This document shows, piece by piece, positions 47,099 through 63,720 of a DNA stretch of 64,000 nucleotides. A program made the position numbers and the translations under genes. A model generated the notes under the pieces. It worked only from the letters and a program-made list of their open reading frames with translations, searched no databases and was not told the DNA's origin. Numbering within the stretch: the stretch's first letter is position 1; every line of letters begins with the position of its first letter. The stretch is from Xestospongia muta (taxonomy: Eukaryota > Porifera > Demospongiae > Haplosclerida > Petrosiidae): NCBI GenBank assembly GCA_963693285.1, contig OY848930.1, positions 4,030,001 to 4,094,000 on the forward strand, in the 5' to 3' direction.

Positions 47099-48288
47099 TG
47101 AGGATGTTGTGAAGTTCACATTTAAGTTAATATGAATTGTACTTTGAATGTGTTAATTTAAATTATATAGGAAAATATTTCAATTTGTTTAATTGCTTGT
47201 TTAAATTTTGTTAATGTTAGTTGTATCCCTTTAATTTTCTAATATATATAAGTTATAATAATTACAGGATCCATAGATACTTCAAACTACAAGTCATGTG
47301 ACACTCTATGTTATAAAAACTTATCATTCTGATTGCAGATCAATTACTTAACAAATTGAATGATTCAATTTATCGTATTAATCAGCTCGTTTACATTGTA
47401 TTGTAAAATTAATAAACTAAAAAATTAAAAAGACTGTCGTTTTACCTTAAGTTTATTATTATTGTTAATTGTGTCTACTAATTTAGTAAATTTAGATTTA
47501 ATGTTGTGGATTGTTCCAAGTCATGCCCATTACATTAATTTTATTTGTCAAATAAATATTTAGCTCATACAAATTTTAGAGATCGTTAATAAATAGATCA
47601 GTATTTGATAAATTTACTAAAATTAGTACACACAACACAACTGACACAAGGTAATTGTCTCACTTCCAAAGTAGACATTTAATACACAATCACGACTGCC
47701 TTGTTAATATTTGTACAGATAAATAAATTTTGTACTTGATTATAAGTTCTATATTTCTGTAAAATGAGGAGGTGTGGCTAATAAAAATAAAAATAAAAAA
47801 ATCAGAAAATTCCAGCTTCATAAGCACTGACCAAAAGCAAAATCACTGCAAAATAAAAAGGTAATGCTTTAGCTACAAGATGACTACAGACACATTCAAT
47901 ACAGCAATTCACTAACTAATGAAGAAAAGCCTGTTAAGTAATCTCATTGGTCAATAATAGTGAACAAAATACAGAAAATATAAAAGAGACCACAATACAT
48001 TATGACTGATGTTATCACACAACACTTCACTTGTTATCAATTTGTAGCAGACATTGTATGACAATTTATAGAGAAAAGATCAGTAACAAAACTTGTACAT
48101 TATAATACTAATACTGTAGTCACTGAAACAAAGTGTCTACAAATATACCATCAAATGACTATAAGTAGTACATGGGTAGTAGGAAGATTTCTTGCTTCAA
48201 ATAATAGCCATTACAGAAAACAGTGCTTATTACTGTAAGTAAAGATACCAGCTAGTGCAGTATCCCTCTACTCTACTTCTCTGCTAAT
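47099..48288. other. Spacer before the intact Rac gene
   Basis: Parallels 20859-22097, including CAAATGACTA..AGTAGTA and GAAGATTTCTTGCTTCAAAT near 48183, directly before the Rac ATG. No gene. Confidence 0.5.
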
Positions 48289-49133
48289 ATGCTGGCTATT
48301 AAGTGTGTAGTGGTTGGAGATGGAGCAGTTGGTAAGACTTGTCTCCTTATTAACTATACCACTAATGCTTTCCCTGGTGAGTATATCCCTACTGTCTTTG
48401 ATAATTACTCTGCTAATGTAATGGTGGATTCAAGACCAGTGAATATTGGATTGTGGGATACAGCAGGACAAGAGGACTACGATCGACTCCGACCACTTTC
48501 TTACCCTCAAACAGATGTCTTCCTGATCTGTTTTTCAGTTGCTAGTCCATCATCATTTGAAAATGTCAAGATCAAAGTAAGCTGTAAAAAGACATGACAC
48601 TTTCAGTTTCAATTTCAATGATAATAGACAGAAGATGATAACATTATATTAATGTTGTCTGTTCCTTTCAATCAAGTTTGATAGAAAGTAGCTATAACAT
48701 AGTCCTCTAATAGCCTATAAAGACTTCATTAATCCATAAAGACATTTATACAATACACTCTATTTCAGTTCCAACATATTTACTATACTCTGAAATAAAT
48801 ACACAAAACAAACTCCTTTCTATTTCCCTTTAGTGGTATCCTGAAGTAAGTCATCATTGTCCAGACACACCTATCATCCTTGTAGGAACAAAACAAGACC
48901 TTCGAGAGAACAGAGACACTCTAGAGAAGCTAGCTGCTAAGAGTCTATCTCCAGTTACTTATACACAAGGTCTTAAAATGCAAAAAGAGATAGGAGCAGT
49001 TCGATATATGGAGTGTTCAGCACTGACTAGTAAAGGAGTGAAGAGTGTATTTGACGTGGCTATAAGAGCAGCATTACATACCAGAATAATGCCACATAAT
49101 GTGAAAAGAAAAAACAGATGTCTACTGTTGTAA
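48289..49133 (+). CDS. RAC1-like: Rac1-like Rho-family small GTPase
   Basis: Exons 48289-48576 and 48834-49133, with a 257-bp GTAAGC...TTTAG intron; 195 aa against 192 in vertebrate Rac1. All G boxes are present: GDGAVGKT (10-17), YIPTVFDNY switch I (32-40), DTAGQE (57-62), TKQD (115-118) and CSAL (157-160). The end KRKNRCLLL gives a polybasic patch and a CAAX box for geranylgeranylation, so it should act at membranes on actin, PAK-type kinases and NADPH oxidase, as known for Rac. Differences from Rac1 gather in the second exon. It is the only complete Rac in the window and the likely parent type of the relics. The sequence before the ATG has no obvious TATA box. Confidence 0.92.
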
Positions 49134-50845
49134 CCACTGTGTGTAATACAAATATTACCTTGTTAATAACACCATCTACAATGTACTGTTATTATATTTT
49201 AATAGGCATTTTATATGTTTAGTATATTGTGCTTATGAGGTCTGAACTAACTAAGCCTATAATGTTATATAATCATATTGAAATTTAAGTTTATATTTAA
49301 ATTTTTTGCTGACAAAATAATTAACATATATTGCCACAAACAGTACCAATGTTGTACATGTGGTTCTACATGTACTACATGTACTGTGTAATTCAAAATT
49401 TTGAAGGTATAATAATTTTATGAGCTCGTAGTTAATATAAATTTATTAAAATTTATATTTTAATATAAATTATTAATAATCAATGATGGGTGTACCTAGA
49501 GTACTAATTGTTTAAAAACCAACAGAAAAGACTCGGAACCTTCCAGACAGAGCACAGCTTCAAACCAGTTAACACAGTATTGTAGTAGTTACGATACAAT
49601 GGCTTCATCTTCAATAGTTACTAAAAGCACAACAGAATTCTATTCTTTAATAGACTGGTATAATGTGAAAAACCCAAGAAAATAGTTTCTGTTGAGGTAC
49701 AAAACAGTCTGAATTAAGCAAGAGCTGCCAAGATAACCAACTGTGTAGTGAGCACCAGCTGAATTATAGTTCACTGTGTAGATTTACTCAACTGTTGTCT
49801 TAAATACTTGTAACAGAATCTTCCTTTCTACAGTATGAAAGCTATGGGTAACAGAAATATAAGTAAAGTACCTAGAAGGGGCTACTTTAGCTAGTGCCAT
49901 GTATAAACTCTTTCAGAAGCAACAGCAGAGCTAAGAGAGTGTATGGTTATGTCTGTAGCACAGATATCTCTGATATATAAAGTCAAAGAAAATCTCCAGG
50001 CAGTTAACAATGTGCCTGTCTATAACAGCAATGTGACTTGTTTGGCAAAAGGTAGAGATTTCAATTATTTGTGTAGGAGCTTCACACTCCTCTCTTCCGC
50101 TGTTGTTGTAATTGTGGGTTCCTAATTATACCAGTAGCACACATGATAATTGCAATCATTTCAGTTATTTAATTTGTCATTTGAAAAGCATACATAATTA
50201 TAATATTTATGTTATGACAGCAATCATTATCAACTAAAATATCGTGTCTTGTTATTCTGTAACTGTCACTATCTCTAAGATCAACACTAATTCTACAATT
50301 CTCACAATTCTCTTCACATCATATACAGTAAAATAATAATTAGAACACAATGAAGATTGTGTGAATACAACAATTTGTATTATTGTGCTAGAAAACGTGC
50401 TTTAAAGTCACAAATACAATAAGGCATCAATACAAATCAAAGTAGTACACAAATTTTAAGACTAAAGAGTTGGCAGAAGTTCAGAAGCTTCAATCAGTCA
50501 TACTCAATTAAAGTGCTCAAGGTAAGAGTAATAGGTTGTTATGTGTAACAGTGGTTAATTTACATGAGTTGTTTTCATTCATTGCTCTGGAAAGTCACAT
50601 ACAATAATAGATTAAAATGATGTAAAATGGACATATTGATAGGGAAACTTTACATGATCCAAAACAATAGCACACTTATAAACATGTACTAACATACTTT
50701 GAAATAACACAAATATCACGTAATCTATGACAGATAAAATCAATCCTCTTGTGGTCGTACAATAACTGTTAACTCTTCTGTTAATACATATTTCATGTTT
50801 CTTACATATCTAACTAATTCCTCTAAACACTCGTCTACTAAAGTC
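49134..50845. other. Rac 3' flank and long spacer
   Basis: About 49600-50125 holds two short open stretches: an ATG at 49600 with 28 codons, and a 60-codon frame at 49943-50125. They are separated by stops. This may be a decayed gene; I do not recognise it. From about 50100 the sequence (AATTGTGGGTTCCTAATTATACC, then GCAATCATTTCAGTTATTTAA) recurs at about 52785 and 55370, marking the left end of the type B duplication units. Confidence 0.45.
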
Positions 50846-50972
50846 TATAAAAGAGGACGATTATAGACACTATTGACGTCTCTACACCAAAGAAATCGAA
50901 ATTCTCCTCAATTATCATATTTTCTGTTCAAGGTTAAAGTCCTCCTCACTCAATTAACTAGAGGTCCTCATC
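50846..50972 (+). promoter_or_regulatory. Type B' promoter and leader of copy 18
   Basis: AGTCTATAAAAGAGGACGA with TATAAAA at 50846-50852, 127 bp before the ATG. The leader (ATTGACGTCTCTACACCAAAG) and upstream sequence differ entirely from the type A promoters but are shared with copies 19 and 20. A TGACGTC element (CRE-like) lies near 50874, downstream of the TATA box. Confidence 0.6.
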
Positions 50973-52108
50973 ATGAACACAATGTCCTTCCTACTCCTGT
51001 GTGTAGTAGTAACTCTGTTCTACTCTACTACTCTTGTCAATGGAAACTGTCCTGATGATGAGTCATCTACTTTGCCTACTCCAACATCTACTGTTAGTGA
51101 CGTCAAGACAACAATACTACCTTCTCCATCTGTTACTCCATCACCATCACCACTCAATAAAGGTATTATCATATATATTTACTAATGTCAGAGTCTAATT
51201 CCTTCTATACTAATTGAATGCATAATATGCTATATCTCTTTCAGAAACAGACTGTTCTCTACCTCAAAGCTGTAAGGATTGGTATGATTTGGGTATAAGG
51301 AAGAGCTGTAAGTATCCAATTTATCCTGATGGAAAGACTCAAAAGATGGTAAGTCATATTTACTAACATCATCAATGTTAAAGTTACTATATTGTAGGTC
51401 TACTGTGACATGAATGGTACCCACTGTGATGGGAAAGGTGGTTGGACTAGAGTAGCTTATCTTAATATGACTGACTCTGGTGCTACCTGTCCTCCTGGAC
51501 TCTCACTACAACAATATACCAACATTGATCATGTGGTGTGTGGTCGACCTATGTCTTCCTCTTCAGGTAGTTGTAATTCATCTACATTTTCCACTGTTGG
51601 CCTCAATTACTATGAAGTGTGTGGACAAGTTAGAGGTTATCAATATGGCAGTCCTGATGCATTTAATCGACTAAGTAATGGTATAGACAGTTATTATGTT
51701 GATGGTGTTTCCATTACTTATGGACAAAATCCTCGTACACATATCTGGACATATGCTGCTGGTATATCTGAAGACAGAGTTGACTCATGGGCCTGTCCAT
51801 GTAATATAGGTTACTTTGGTGGTAACAATGTAGCTTCATCTTTTGTTGGTAATCATTATTACTGTGAGTCTGGTCTTGATCCTGGTAAGCAATGGACAAA
51901 TGTTCTCTATGTTAATGATACTCTGTGGAATGGTAAGAACTGTGATAGTAGTGAAACTTCCTGTTGTACTAACTCTAAGATGCCTTGGTTCTATCGAGTC
52001 CTTGATGAAATGACTCAAGATAATATTGAACTGAGAGTGTGTAGTGATGAAGGTGTTTCATATAATGAAGATGTCCCTGTAGATATTATCGAACTATATG
52101 TTCGTTGA
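50973..52108 (+). CDS. Array copy 18 (type B')
   Basis: Exons 50973-51162, 51245-51348 and 51398-52108 (334 aa). The start is MNTMSFLLLC, not MSYNLLLLC; the linker contains STVSDVKTT and PSPSPL. Exon 2 has RKSCKYPIYPDG; donor GTAAGT. V1 GSPDAFNRLSNG, V2 ISEDRVDSWA, V3 GLDPGKQWTNVLYVND, with LWNGKNC for LWDGKNC and V4 SDEGVSYNEDVPV. Confidence 0.85.
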
Positions 52109-52433
52109 AGTACAAATTGCAAAGTTCACATATCATTTCTTATGACTGTGTTTCAATATTATGATTTAGTTTTTAAAATGTTTAAAAAAGTTGTTGTTTG
52201 TTTTTCACTTCAAAATTGTAATTTTTAGGTTATTTGAAAGTTTTAACTTCAAAATTACATTAATTATGAAACAGTATCTGTTCCTAAGTCATCAACCCAC
52301 ATTGTCACTGTAGGGTATAGTAAATAGAGCAGTCAGCTACTGAAGTGTTCTTCTCTGGTCAGAACAGATAACAGTGTTTTTCATTGCTACTGAATAGTCT
52401 TCATTAAAGTCAAGTGACTAGTTCTCTGCTAAC
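52109..52433. other. Spacer between copy 18 and a Rac pseudogene
   Basis: 3' flank, then the Rac 5' flank (TTCATTAAAGTCAAGTGACTAG), as before the relic at 19114. No gene. Confidence 0.5.
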
Positions 52434-52850
52434 ATGCTACCTATTAAGTGTGTAGTGGTTGGAGATGGAGAAGTTGGTAAGACTTGTCTCCTTATTAATT
52501 ATACCACTAATGCTTTCCCTGGTGAGTATATCCCTACTGTCTTTGATAATTACTCTGTTAATGTAATGGTGAATTCAAGACCAGTGAATATTGGATTGTG
52601 GGATACAGCAGGTCAAGAGGACTACAATCGACTCCGACCACTTTCTTACCCTCAAACAGATGTCTTCCTGATCTGTTTTTTGTTAATAACAGCATCTACA
52701 ATACACTGTTATTATATCCTGATATTTGTTCCTGACAAAATAATTAACATATATTGGTTTCACCATCCTCTCTTCCTCTGTTGTTGTAATTGTGGGTTCC
52801 TAATTATACCAGTAGCACATTTGATGATTGCAATCATTTCAGTTATTTAA
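52434..52850 (+). pseudogene. Rac pseudogene joined to its own 3' UTR
   Basis: Codons 1-82 match the intact Rac (with A13E in the P-loop, GDGEVGKT). After FLICF the sequence jumps to TTAATAACAGCATCTACAAT, which is Rac 3'-flank sequence (near 49160). The frame stays open for another 56 codons of former UTR. Insert region, G4, G5 and CAAX box are gone. A13E would probably disturb nucleotide binding as well. Confidence 0.8.
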
Positions 52851-53993
52851 TTTGTCATTTGAAAAGCATACATAATTATAATATTTATGTTATGAAAACA
52901 ATCATTATCAACTAAAATAACGTGTCCTGTTATTCTGTAACTGCCACTATCTCTAAGATCAACACTAATTCTACAATTCTCACAATTCTCTTCACATCAT
53001 ATATAGTAAAATAATAATTAGAATACAATGAAGATTGTGTGAATACAACAATTTGTATTATTGTGCTGGGAAACGTGCTTTAAAGTTGCAAACGCAATAA
53101 GGCATAAATGCATATCAAAGTAGTACACAAATTTTAAGACTAAAGAGTGGCAGAAGATACGGAACCACTCAATTAAAAATGAACACAGTAAGAGTAATAG
53201 ATTGCTATGTGTATCTGAGGTTAATTTATGTGAATTAATTTCATTTTTTAATCTGAAAAGTCACATACAAAAGTAGATTAAAATGATGTAAAATGGACAT
53301 ATTGATAGGGAAACTTTACATGGTCCAAAACAATAGCACACTTATATACATGTACTAACATACTTTGAAAATAACACAAATATCACGTGATCTATGACAG
53401 ATAATAATCAACACATATTCCATGTATATCACGTTTCTTACATATCTAACTACCTCTGGTAAAATACTATACCAATATAACAACATTGATCATGGATTGT
53501 GTGGTTGAACTAGTTCTTCCCCTTCAGGTGGTTGTAGTTCAACTACATTTTCTACAATATTTGCAAAACAATATTAAGTTAACAACAAGTGATCATTCTT
53601 AATTAAAGTAACATATCCAGTTATTTGTTCTTCTTCAGTCAACACATGTTCCACATTTTTATAATAATACCAGAAACTATTAATATAGTAAACATAAAGC
53701 AATCAGATAAACAACAGAGAGAGATACATCAAAAATTACAATAAGTTGCGTAATTGTTTGGACAGATGTAAAAAAATCAATCCTCCAATGGTCGTACAAT
53801 AACTGTTAACAAATATTTCACGTTTCATACGTATCTAATTCCTCTAAACACTTGTCTACTAAAGTCTATAAAAGAGGACGATCAAAGACACTATTGACGT
53901 CTCTACACCAAAGAAATAGAAATTCACCTCAATTATTATATTTTCTGTTCAAGGTTAAAGTCCTCCTCACTCAACTAACTAGAGGTCCTCATC
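52851..53993 (+). promoter_or_regulatory. Spacer with an exon 3 relic, and promoter of copy 19
   Basis: 52851-53400 repeats the spacer before copy 18. The relic at 53472-53554 lies inside. The type B' promoter has TATAAAA at 53867-53873, again 127 bp before the ATG, with TTGACGTC near 53894. Confidence 0.6.
53472..53554 (+). pseudogene. Short exon 3 relic
   Basis: CCAATATAACAACATTGATC...GTTGTAGTTCAACTACATTTTCTAC matches the QQYNNIDHG-CGRPSSS-GCSSTTF section of exon 3, with CGA changed to TGA. Nothing of the gene remains on either side. Confidence 0.75.
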
Positions 53994-55126
53994 ATGAACA
54001 CAATGTCCTTCCTCCTCCTGTATGTAGTAGTAACTCTGTTCTACTCTACTACTCTTGTCAATGGAAACTGTCCTGATGATGAGTCGTCTACTTTGCCTAC
54101 TCCAACATCTACTGTTAGTGACATCAAGACAACAATACTACCTTCTCCATCTGTTACTCCATCACCATCACCACTCAATAAAGGTATTATCATATATATT
54201 TACTAATGTCAGAGTCTAATTCCTTCTATACTAATTGAATGTATGATCTATTATATCTCTTCTAGAAACAGACTGTTCTCTACCTCAAAGCTGTAAGGAT
54301 TGGTATGATTTGGGTATAAGGAAGAGCTGTAAGTATCCAATTTATCCTGATGGAAAGACTCAAAAGATGGTCTGTCATATTTACTAACATCATCAATGTT
54401 AAAGTTACTATATTGTAGGTCTACTGTGACATGAATGGTACACACTGTGATGGGAAAGGTGGTTGGACTAGAGTGGCTTATCTTAATATGACTGAGTCTG
54501 GTGCTACCTGTCCTCCTGGACTCTCCCAACAAGAATATAATAGCATTGATCATGGATTGTGTGGTCGACCTAGTTCTTCCTCTTCAGCTGGTTGTAGTTT
54601 AACTACATTTTCCACTCTTGGTCTCAAATACTACAAAGTGTGTGGACAAGTTAGAGGATATCAATATGGTAGCTCTGATGCATTATATAAACTAAATAAA
54701 GGTATAGACAGTTATTATGTTGATGGCATTTCCATTACTTATGAACAAAACTCTCGTACACACATTTGGACATATGCCGGAGGAGTAAGAGAAGCTGCTA
54801 CTGGTGCAAATGACTGTCCATGTAATACAGGATACTCAGGTGATATAGATGTGTCCTCATCTTTTGTTGGTAATCATTATTACTGTGAGTCTGCTGTTGA
54901 TCCTGGTAAGAATTTTCAACAGGTTCTCCATGTTAATGATACTCTGTGGGATGGTAAGAACTGTGATAGTAATGAAGCTTCCTGTTGTACTAACTCTAAG
55001 ATGCCTTGGTTCTATCGAGTACTTGATGATATCACACAAGATGATATTGAACTAAGAGTGTGTAGTGATGAAGCTCCTTATAGTGAAGGAACACCTTTAG
55101 ATATCATTGAACTATATGTTTATTGA
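53994..55126 (+). CDS. Array copy 19 (type B')
   Basis: Exons 53994-54183, 54266-54369 and 54419-55126 (333 aa). The intron 2 donor is GTCTGT, as in copy 10, and may splice poorly. Exon 3 has CPPGLSQQEYNS, V1 GSSDALYKLNKG (DAL for DAF), YVDGISITYEQNSRTH, V2 VREAATGAND, V3 AVDPGKNFQQVLHVND, V4 SDEAPYSEG and ends LYVY instead of LYVR. Confidence 0.82.
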
Positions 55127-56242
55127 AGAACAACTTGTGATGTTTACATTTGTGCTTTGAAAGGGTTAATTTACAGTAGCAAAACATTTTTAATACTCAA
55201 CTATTCATTAGTTTACTTGTTATTGGTCATTATTTCAGTGTTTAAATACACCTTAGTAACAATAACTTTAATATCACATGATCTTCAAATTAATATCACA
55301 TGATCTTCAAATATAACATTGTATGTACTGAACGTGATACAACAGATCTTAAGATTAGCACACATGATAATTGCAATCATTTCAGTTATTTAATTTGTCA
55401 TTTGAAAAGCATACATAATTACAATATTTATGTTATGAAAACAATCATTATCAACTAAAATAACGTGTCCTGTTATTCTGTATCTGTAACTGTCACTATC
55501 TCTAAGATCAACACTAATTCTACAATTCTCACAATTCCCTTCACATCATATACAGAAACATAATAATTAGAACACAATGAAGATTATTGTGTAAATACAA
55601 CAATTTGTATCATTCTGCTACGAAATGTGCTTTAAAGTTGCAAACGCAATAAGGCATAAATGCATATCAAAGTAGTACACAAATTTTAAGACTAGAGAGT
55701 TGGCAGAAGATATGGAACAACTTAAAAATATTTTTTGGAGTTACAGAGTTAAGAAGTTTCAATTAATCATACTTAATTAAAAATGTTCAAGGTAAGAGTA
55801 ATAGGTTGTTATGTGTATCAGTGGTTAATTTACATAAGTTGACTTCATTCATTGCTCTGAAAAGTCACATACAAAAATAGATTAAAATGATGTAAAATAG
55901 ACATATTGATAGGGAAACCTTACATGGTCCAAAACAATAGCACACTTGTGAACATGTACTAACATACTTTGAAATAACACAAATATCACATGATCTATGA
56001 CAGATAAAATCCATCCTCTTGTGGTCGTACAATAACTGTTAACTCTTCTGTTAATACATATTTCATGTTTCTTACATATCTAACTAATTCCTCTAAACAC
56101 TCGTCTACTAAAGTCTATAAAAGAGGACGATCATAGACACTATTGACGTCTCTACACCAAAGAAATAGAAATTCTCCTCAATTATCATATTTTCTGTTCA
56201 AGGTTAAAGTCCTCCTCACTCAACTAACTAGAGGTCCTCATC
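55127..56242 (+). promoter_or_regulatory. Spacer and promoter of copy 20
   Basis: A 21-bp direct repeat (AATATCACATGATCTTCAAA type) lies near 55270-55310. The spacer from about 55357 repeats that before copies 18 and 19. TATAAAA at 56116-56122, 127 bp before the ATG. Confidence 0.6.
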
Positions 56243-57368
56243 ATGAACACAATTTCCTTCCTCCTCCTGTATGTAGTAGTAACTCTGTTCTACTCTACTA
56301 CTCTTGTCAATGGAAACTGTCCTGATGATGAGTCGTCTACTTTGCCTACTCCAACATCTACTGTTAGTCACATCAAGACAACAATACTACTACCTTCTCC
56401 ATCTGTTACTCCATCACCATCACCACTCAATAAAGGTATTATCATATATATTTACTAATGTCACAGTCTAATTCCTTCTATAATAATTGAATGTATAATA
56501 TGCTATATCTCTTTAGAAACAGACTGTTCTCTACCTCAAAGCTGTAAGGATTGGTATGATTTGGGTATAAGGAAGAGCTGTAACTATCCAATTTATCCTG
56601 ATGGAAAGACTCAAAAGATGGTAAGTCATATTTACTAACATCATCAATGTTAAAGTTAGTATATTGTAGGTCTACTGTGACATGAATGGTACACACTGTG
56701 ATGGGAAAGGTGGTTGGACTAGAGTAGCTTATCTTAATATGACTAAGTCTGGTGCTACCTGTCCTCCTGGACTCTCCCAACAAGAATATAACAATATTGA
56801 TCATGGACTGTGTGGTCGACTTTTATCGGGTTGTAGCTCAACTACATTTTCCACTCTAGGTCTTAACTACAATGAAGTGTGTGGACAAGTTAGAGGATAT
56901 CAATACTGGAGTCCTGATGCATTCCGCAAACTATATGCAGGTATAGACAGTTATTATGTTGATGGTGTTTCCATTACTTATGGAAAAAACTCTCGTAAAC
57001 ACATCTGGACATATGCTGCTGGATTAGAGACAGATAGAACTGATGAATATGCCTGTCCTTGTAATGCAGGTTACTCTGGTGGCAGAAATGTAGCTTCATC
57101 TTTTGTTGGTAATCATTATTACTGTGAGTCTGGTGTTGATACTGGTAAGAAATGGACAAATGTTCTCTATGCTAATGATACTCTGTGGGATGGTAAGAAC
57201 TGTGATAGTAATGAAGCTTCCTGTTGTACTAACTCTAAGATGCCTTGGTTCTATCGAGTACTTGATGATATCACTCAAGATGATATCGAACTGAGGATGT
57301 GTGGTGACTTTGGTGCTTCTGATGATGAAGATACACCTTTAGATATCATTGAACTATATATTCGTTGA
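56243..57368 (+). CDS. Array copy 20 (type B'), last gene of the array
   Basis: Exons 56243-56435, 56517-56620 and 56670-57368 (331 aa). The linker has one extra Leu (TTILLPSPS). The SSSSAGC stretch of exon 3 is shortened to CGRLLSGCSS. V1 WSPDAFRKLYAG, V2 LETDRTDEYA, V3 GVDTGKKWTNVLYAND, V4 GDFGASDDED; ends LYIR. Splice sites are good. Confidence 0.85.
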
Positions 57369-59003
57369 AGAGAAAATTGTCAACTTCACATAGTAATACA
57401 GTATTTGTTTACTCAGTTAGTAACACACAATGAAAAACGAAATAGTAAATTTACATTTGTGCTTTGAAAGGATTAATTTACAGTAGCAAAAACATTTTTA
57501 ATTTTCAACATTCATTAGTTTATTATTTATTGATTCTTTGTTTCACGTTAAAATATACTTTAGTAATGACAACTTTAATATCACATGATCTCAAATAGAT
57601 TGTATATATTAAATATGAGACAATGAATCTATTAAATATACATTTTAAAATAGCATATAACTACCTTCATCCATTAACTATCATTTTAGTTATTCCAGTT
57701 CACATTAAATTCTCAACATCCTCATCAAGTACAGTAGGTGGAAGCACTGACTATGTAGGAATAGCACCATGCTATTTCTTCCTTCTCAACCATAATAAAA
57801 CTAGAAGGCTATTGCAAAGCAATTAGTTTTATATAAAAGTCTTATTTTGAGTACTTTTACTAAAAATAGTGACTCTAACAAGAGCTTGACAGTAGCCTTG
57901 GCATTGAAGTCATTTTATTTGCACGTTTCTTGCATATCTAACTACCTCTGGTAAATATTCATCTGCTATAGTCTATAAAAGAGGACTGTGATACACACTA
58001 TCAACATCTCTACCTCAGAGATAAAGAAATAGTAACCCTATATAAGTGAACTCTAAAAGCATCATAGTGTAATAGATTAAATGTGGTTACCATTTTCCTG
58101 GCCCATCCTACATATTAAGCACTACAATGCTTAATGATAACAAGTGGCTCAAAACAATCTCAGGACAGTATGCCAACAAAAAAAGTGGACAACATTAACT
58201 AACTAACACTGATACAACCAAAATTATGTCAATTAAATAATTAATATTTGACAATTGTCATGCCAGAAAACAGAATTAAATCAGCTTATTAGATTCCGCA
58301 CATCTTTCTTTAAACCTTCAATGTATATGTATGTTAACTACAGGGGGAAATAATTTTTGTAACAGGTATTGATCAATATTTTGATCAATATGTAATGGAT
58401 ATGATGTCGGCCATTTTGTCACAAACATGGAAGCCGTAAGTTAATTAATCCATAATACAAGAACACAGCTTACACAATTGTAACATGTTAAGCTGCCAAG
58501 TGAATAGATAATTTTTTCCATAATGAGCACTGGTACATTTAAAAATGAAGGTCTTAATTATTACAATTTGACACAAGGTATTAACAATTGATACACTATA
58601 ATAAATTCCAACCAAAAATACACTATCAAGATGTTTTCTTGTTTATATAGTGTATGTGCATGCCAGAGTAATTGCACCAGATTTTTTGTCAATGTTTTCC
58701 TTACGTATGCAGTGCATATACCTTTGAAGTTCTCTACACAATTGTAAACTTTAAAAGCCAGAACATAGAAAAAAATATTTGCTACACGTGTACATTTGCA
58801 GGATTATATCAAGACCAAGTCATTATATGAAATGTACATTTACCATATGTCCACAAAAAACAGGTCATCTGTTCAAAGTACACGTGATGTTGAGGTCAAA
58901 ACGTTCACCTGACACGTAATATGATGACGCAATGGCTCAAAAATTGCGAGATATAAGCGTTTGTACTACTACATTGTACATTAGACTGTAGGTAATGACT
59001 CAC
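57369..59003. other. Array edge: orphan type B' promoter, no gene
   Basis: 57920-58035 repeats the type B' promoter (TAGTCTATAAAAGAGGAC, TATAAAA at 57974-57980) with no gene behind it. From about 58100 the sequence is unlike the array. I looked on the - strand for the next CNOT1 exon (the part following [12 protein letters not shown]) and saw none. Confidence 0.5.

Positions 59004-63720
<4,717 letters not shown>

Noticed and set aside
600..57300. Many second-frame and - strand frames of 60-86 codons overlapping exon 3 in every copy
   Set aside because: They recur at the same place in each copy because the underlying exon is conserved; no start context, splice signals or known similarity.
263..57368. 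CRISPR array, integron or prophage as explanation for the repeated spacing
   Set aside because: Introns, signal peptides, TATA boxes and animal gene families show this is eukaryotic nuclear DNA; the repeats are whole gene units.
57623..57826. 67-codon frame
   Set aside because: Low-complexity AT-rich frame without signal peptide, splice context or similarity I recognise.
58358..58392. Inverted repeat ATTGATCAATATTTTGATCAAT
   Set aside because: Too short and AT-rich to be more than chance at this base composition.
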